Positions 5,661-5,916 of a stretch of 5,916 nucleotides of DNA are shown here, one piece after another. The DNA lies in the NCBI GenBank assembly GCA_937915825.1, contig CALGGT010000095.1, forward strand, positions 1-5,916. The letters run 5' to 3'. A model generated the notes under the pieces. It saw only the letters and a program-made list of their open reading frames with translations. It did not search any database and was not told the origin of the DNA. The translations under genes were made by a program, and so were the position numbers. The first letter of the stretch is position 1. The number at the start of each line of letters is the position of its first letter. This DNA is from an uncultured Eubacterium sp. GTDB taxonomy: Bacteria > Bacillota > Clostridia > Lachnospirales > Lachnospiraceae.

Positions 5661-5916
5661 ATGGCAAAGAAGGTTGTTTTAGCAGGCGCATGTCGTACAG
5701 CAATCGGTAAAATGGGAGGCGCTCTCAGCACAACTCCCGCAACAAAGTTAGGCTCCATCGTAATCGAGGAAGCATTGAAGAGAGCCGGCGTACCGAAGGA
5801 TAAAGTTGATCATGTATATATGGGATGTGTGATCCAGGCAGGTCTTGGACAGAATGTGGCTCGTCAGGCATCGATTCCCGCTGGTCTTCCCTTGGAAACT
5901 CCTGCCGTTACCATCA
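5661..5916 (+). CDS. thlA: Acetyl-CoA C-acetyltransferase (thiolase), 3'-truncated by window edge
   Basis: Condenses two acetyl-CoA to acetoacetyl-CoA and CoA, the first step of butyrate synthesis. Only the first 85 codons are present. They read MAKKVVLAGACRTAIGKMGG, then LGSIVIEEALKRAGV (about 32-46), VDHVYMGCVIQAGLGQNVARQA (about 51-72) and PLETPAVTI (77-85), which is the typical biosynthetic thiolase N-terminus; the alanine- and glycine-rich GLGQNxARQ segment is diagnostic. The catalytic cysteine of the NxVCGSG motif would fall a few codons past the edge. The gene follows coaD by 60 nt in the same direction and may share its Rex-like-controlled promoter; I saw no convincing separate promoter. 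The codons (GGC GCA, CGT, GTT, TTA) look consistent with a well-expressed gene. A longer-chain 3-ketoacyl-CoA thiolase is possible but less likely, given the neighbouring but gene. Confidence 0.92.
   Translation, partial: MAKKVVLAGACRTAIGKMGGALSTTPATKLGSIVIEEALKRAGVPKDKVDHVYMGCVIQAGLGQNVARQASIPAGLPLETPAVTI

Noticed and set aside
1..5916. Search for mobile elements, CRISPR arrays, tRNA/rRNA and defence or prophage genes
   Set aside because: No spaced direct repeats, transposase or integrase motifs, or RNA gene signatures were seen; the window is housekeeping and fermentation genes.

Overview
The window looks like chromosomal DNA from a butyrate-producing, low-to-mid GC Clostridia (Firmicutes; Lachnospiraceae-like is my best guess). 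The reasons are strong AGGAGG-type ribosome sites, the butyryl-CoA:acetate CoA-transferase and thiolase pair, and an NADH-sensing Rex-type operator. The taxonomic guess is inference; no rRNA or other marker is present.

Layout: (1) Positions 1-3511 hold four plus-strand genes that are tightly packed: a 5'-truncated alanine racemase (alr), a histidine-phosphatase-family protein joined to it by an ATGA overlap, rlmH (23S rRNA pseudouridine methyltransferase) overlapping the phosphatase by 29 nt, and, after a 48-nt gap, a 565-residue SGNH/GDSL hydrolase with extra domains on both sides. (2) Positions 3508-4851 hold a convergent minus-strand butyryl-CoA:acetate CoA-transferase whose stop codon shares a TTAA with the hydrolase stop. 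(3) Positions 4852-5132 are a 281-nt divergent control region with one promoter for each direction, an 18-bp Rex-like operator, a perfect 12-bp palindrome and a structured leader. (4) Positions 5133-5916 hold coaD (phosphopantetheine adenylyltransferase) and then the first 85 codons of a thiolase (acetyl-CoA C-acetyltransferase), cut by the window edge just before its catalytic cysteine.

The right half reads as one metabolic unit. Thiolase opens butyrate synthesis by condensing two acetyl-CoA, the CoA-transferase closes it by moving CoA from butyryl-CoA to acetate, and CoaD makes the CoA carrier itself. The Rex-like site just downstream of the coaD/thl promoter suggests redox control: butyrate synthesis consumes NADH, and Rex leaves DNA when NADH is high. 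The left half is mostly housekeeping plus one poorly characterised esterase.

The first ~120 bases are about 24% G+C, against about 50% immediately after. They match alanine racemase poorly, so the left edge may be a junction, an assembly artefact or decayed sequence. No tRNA, rRNA, CRISPR array, insertion sequence or prophage gene was seen. I found no clearly new multi-gene system; the most interesting part is the divergent control region.
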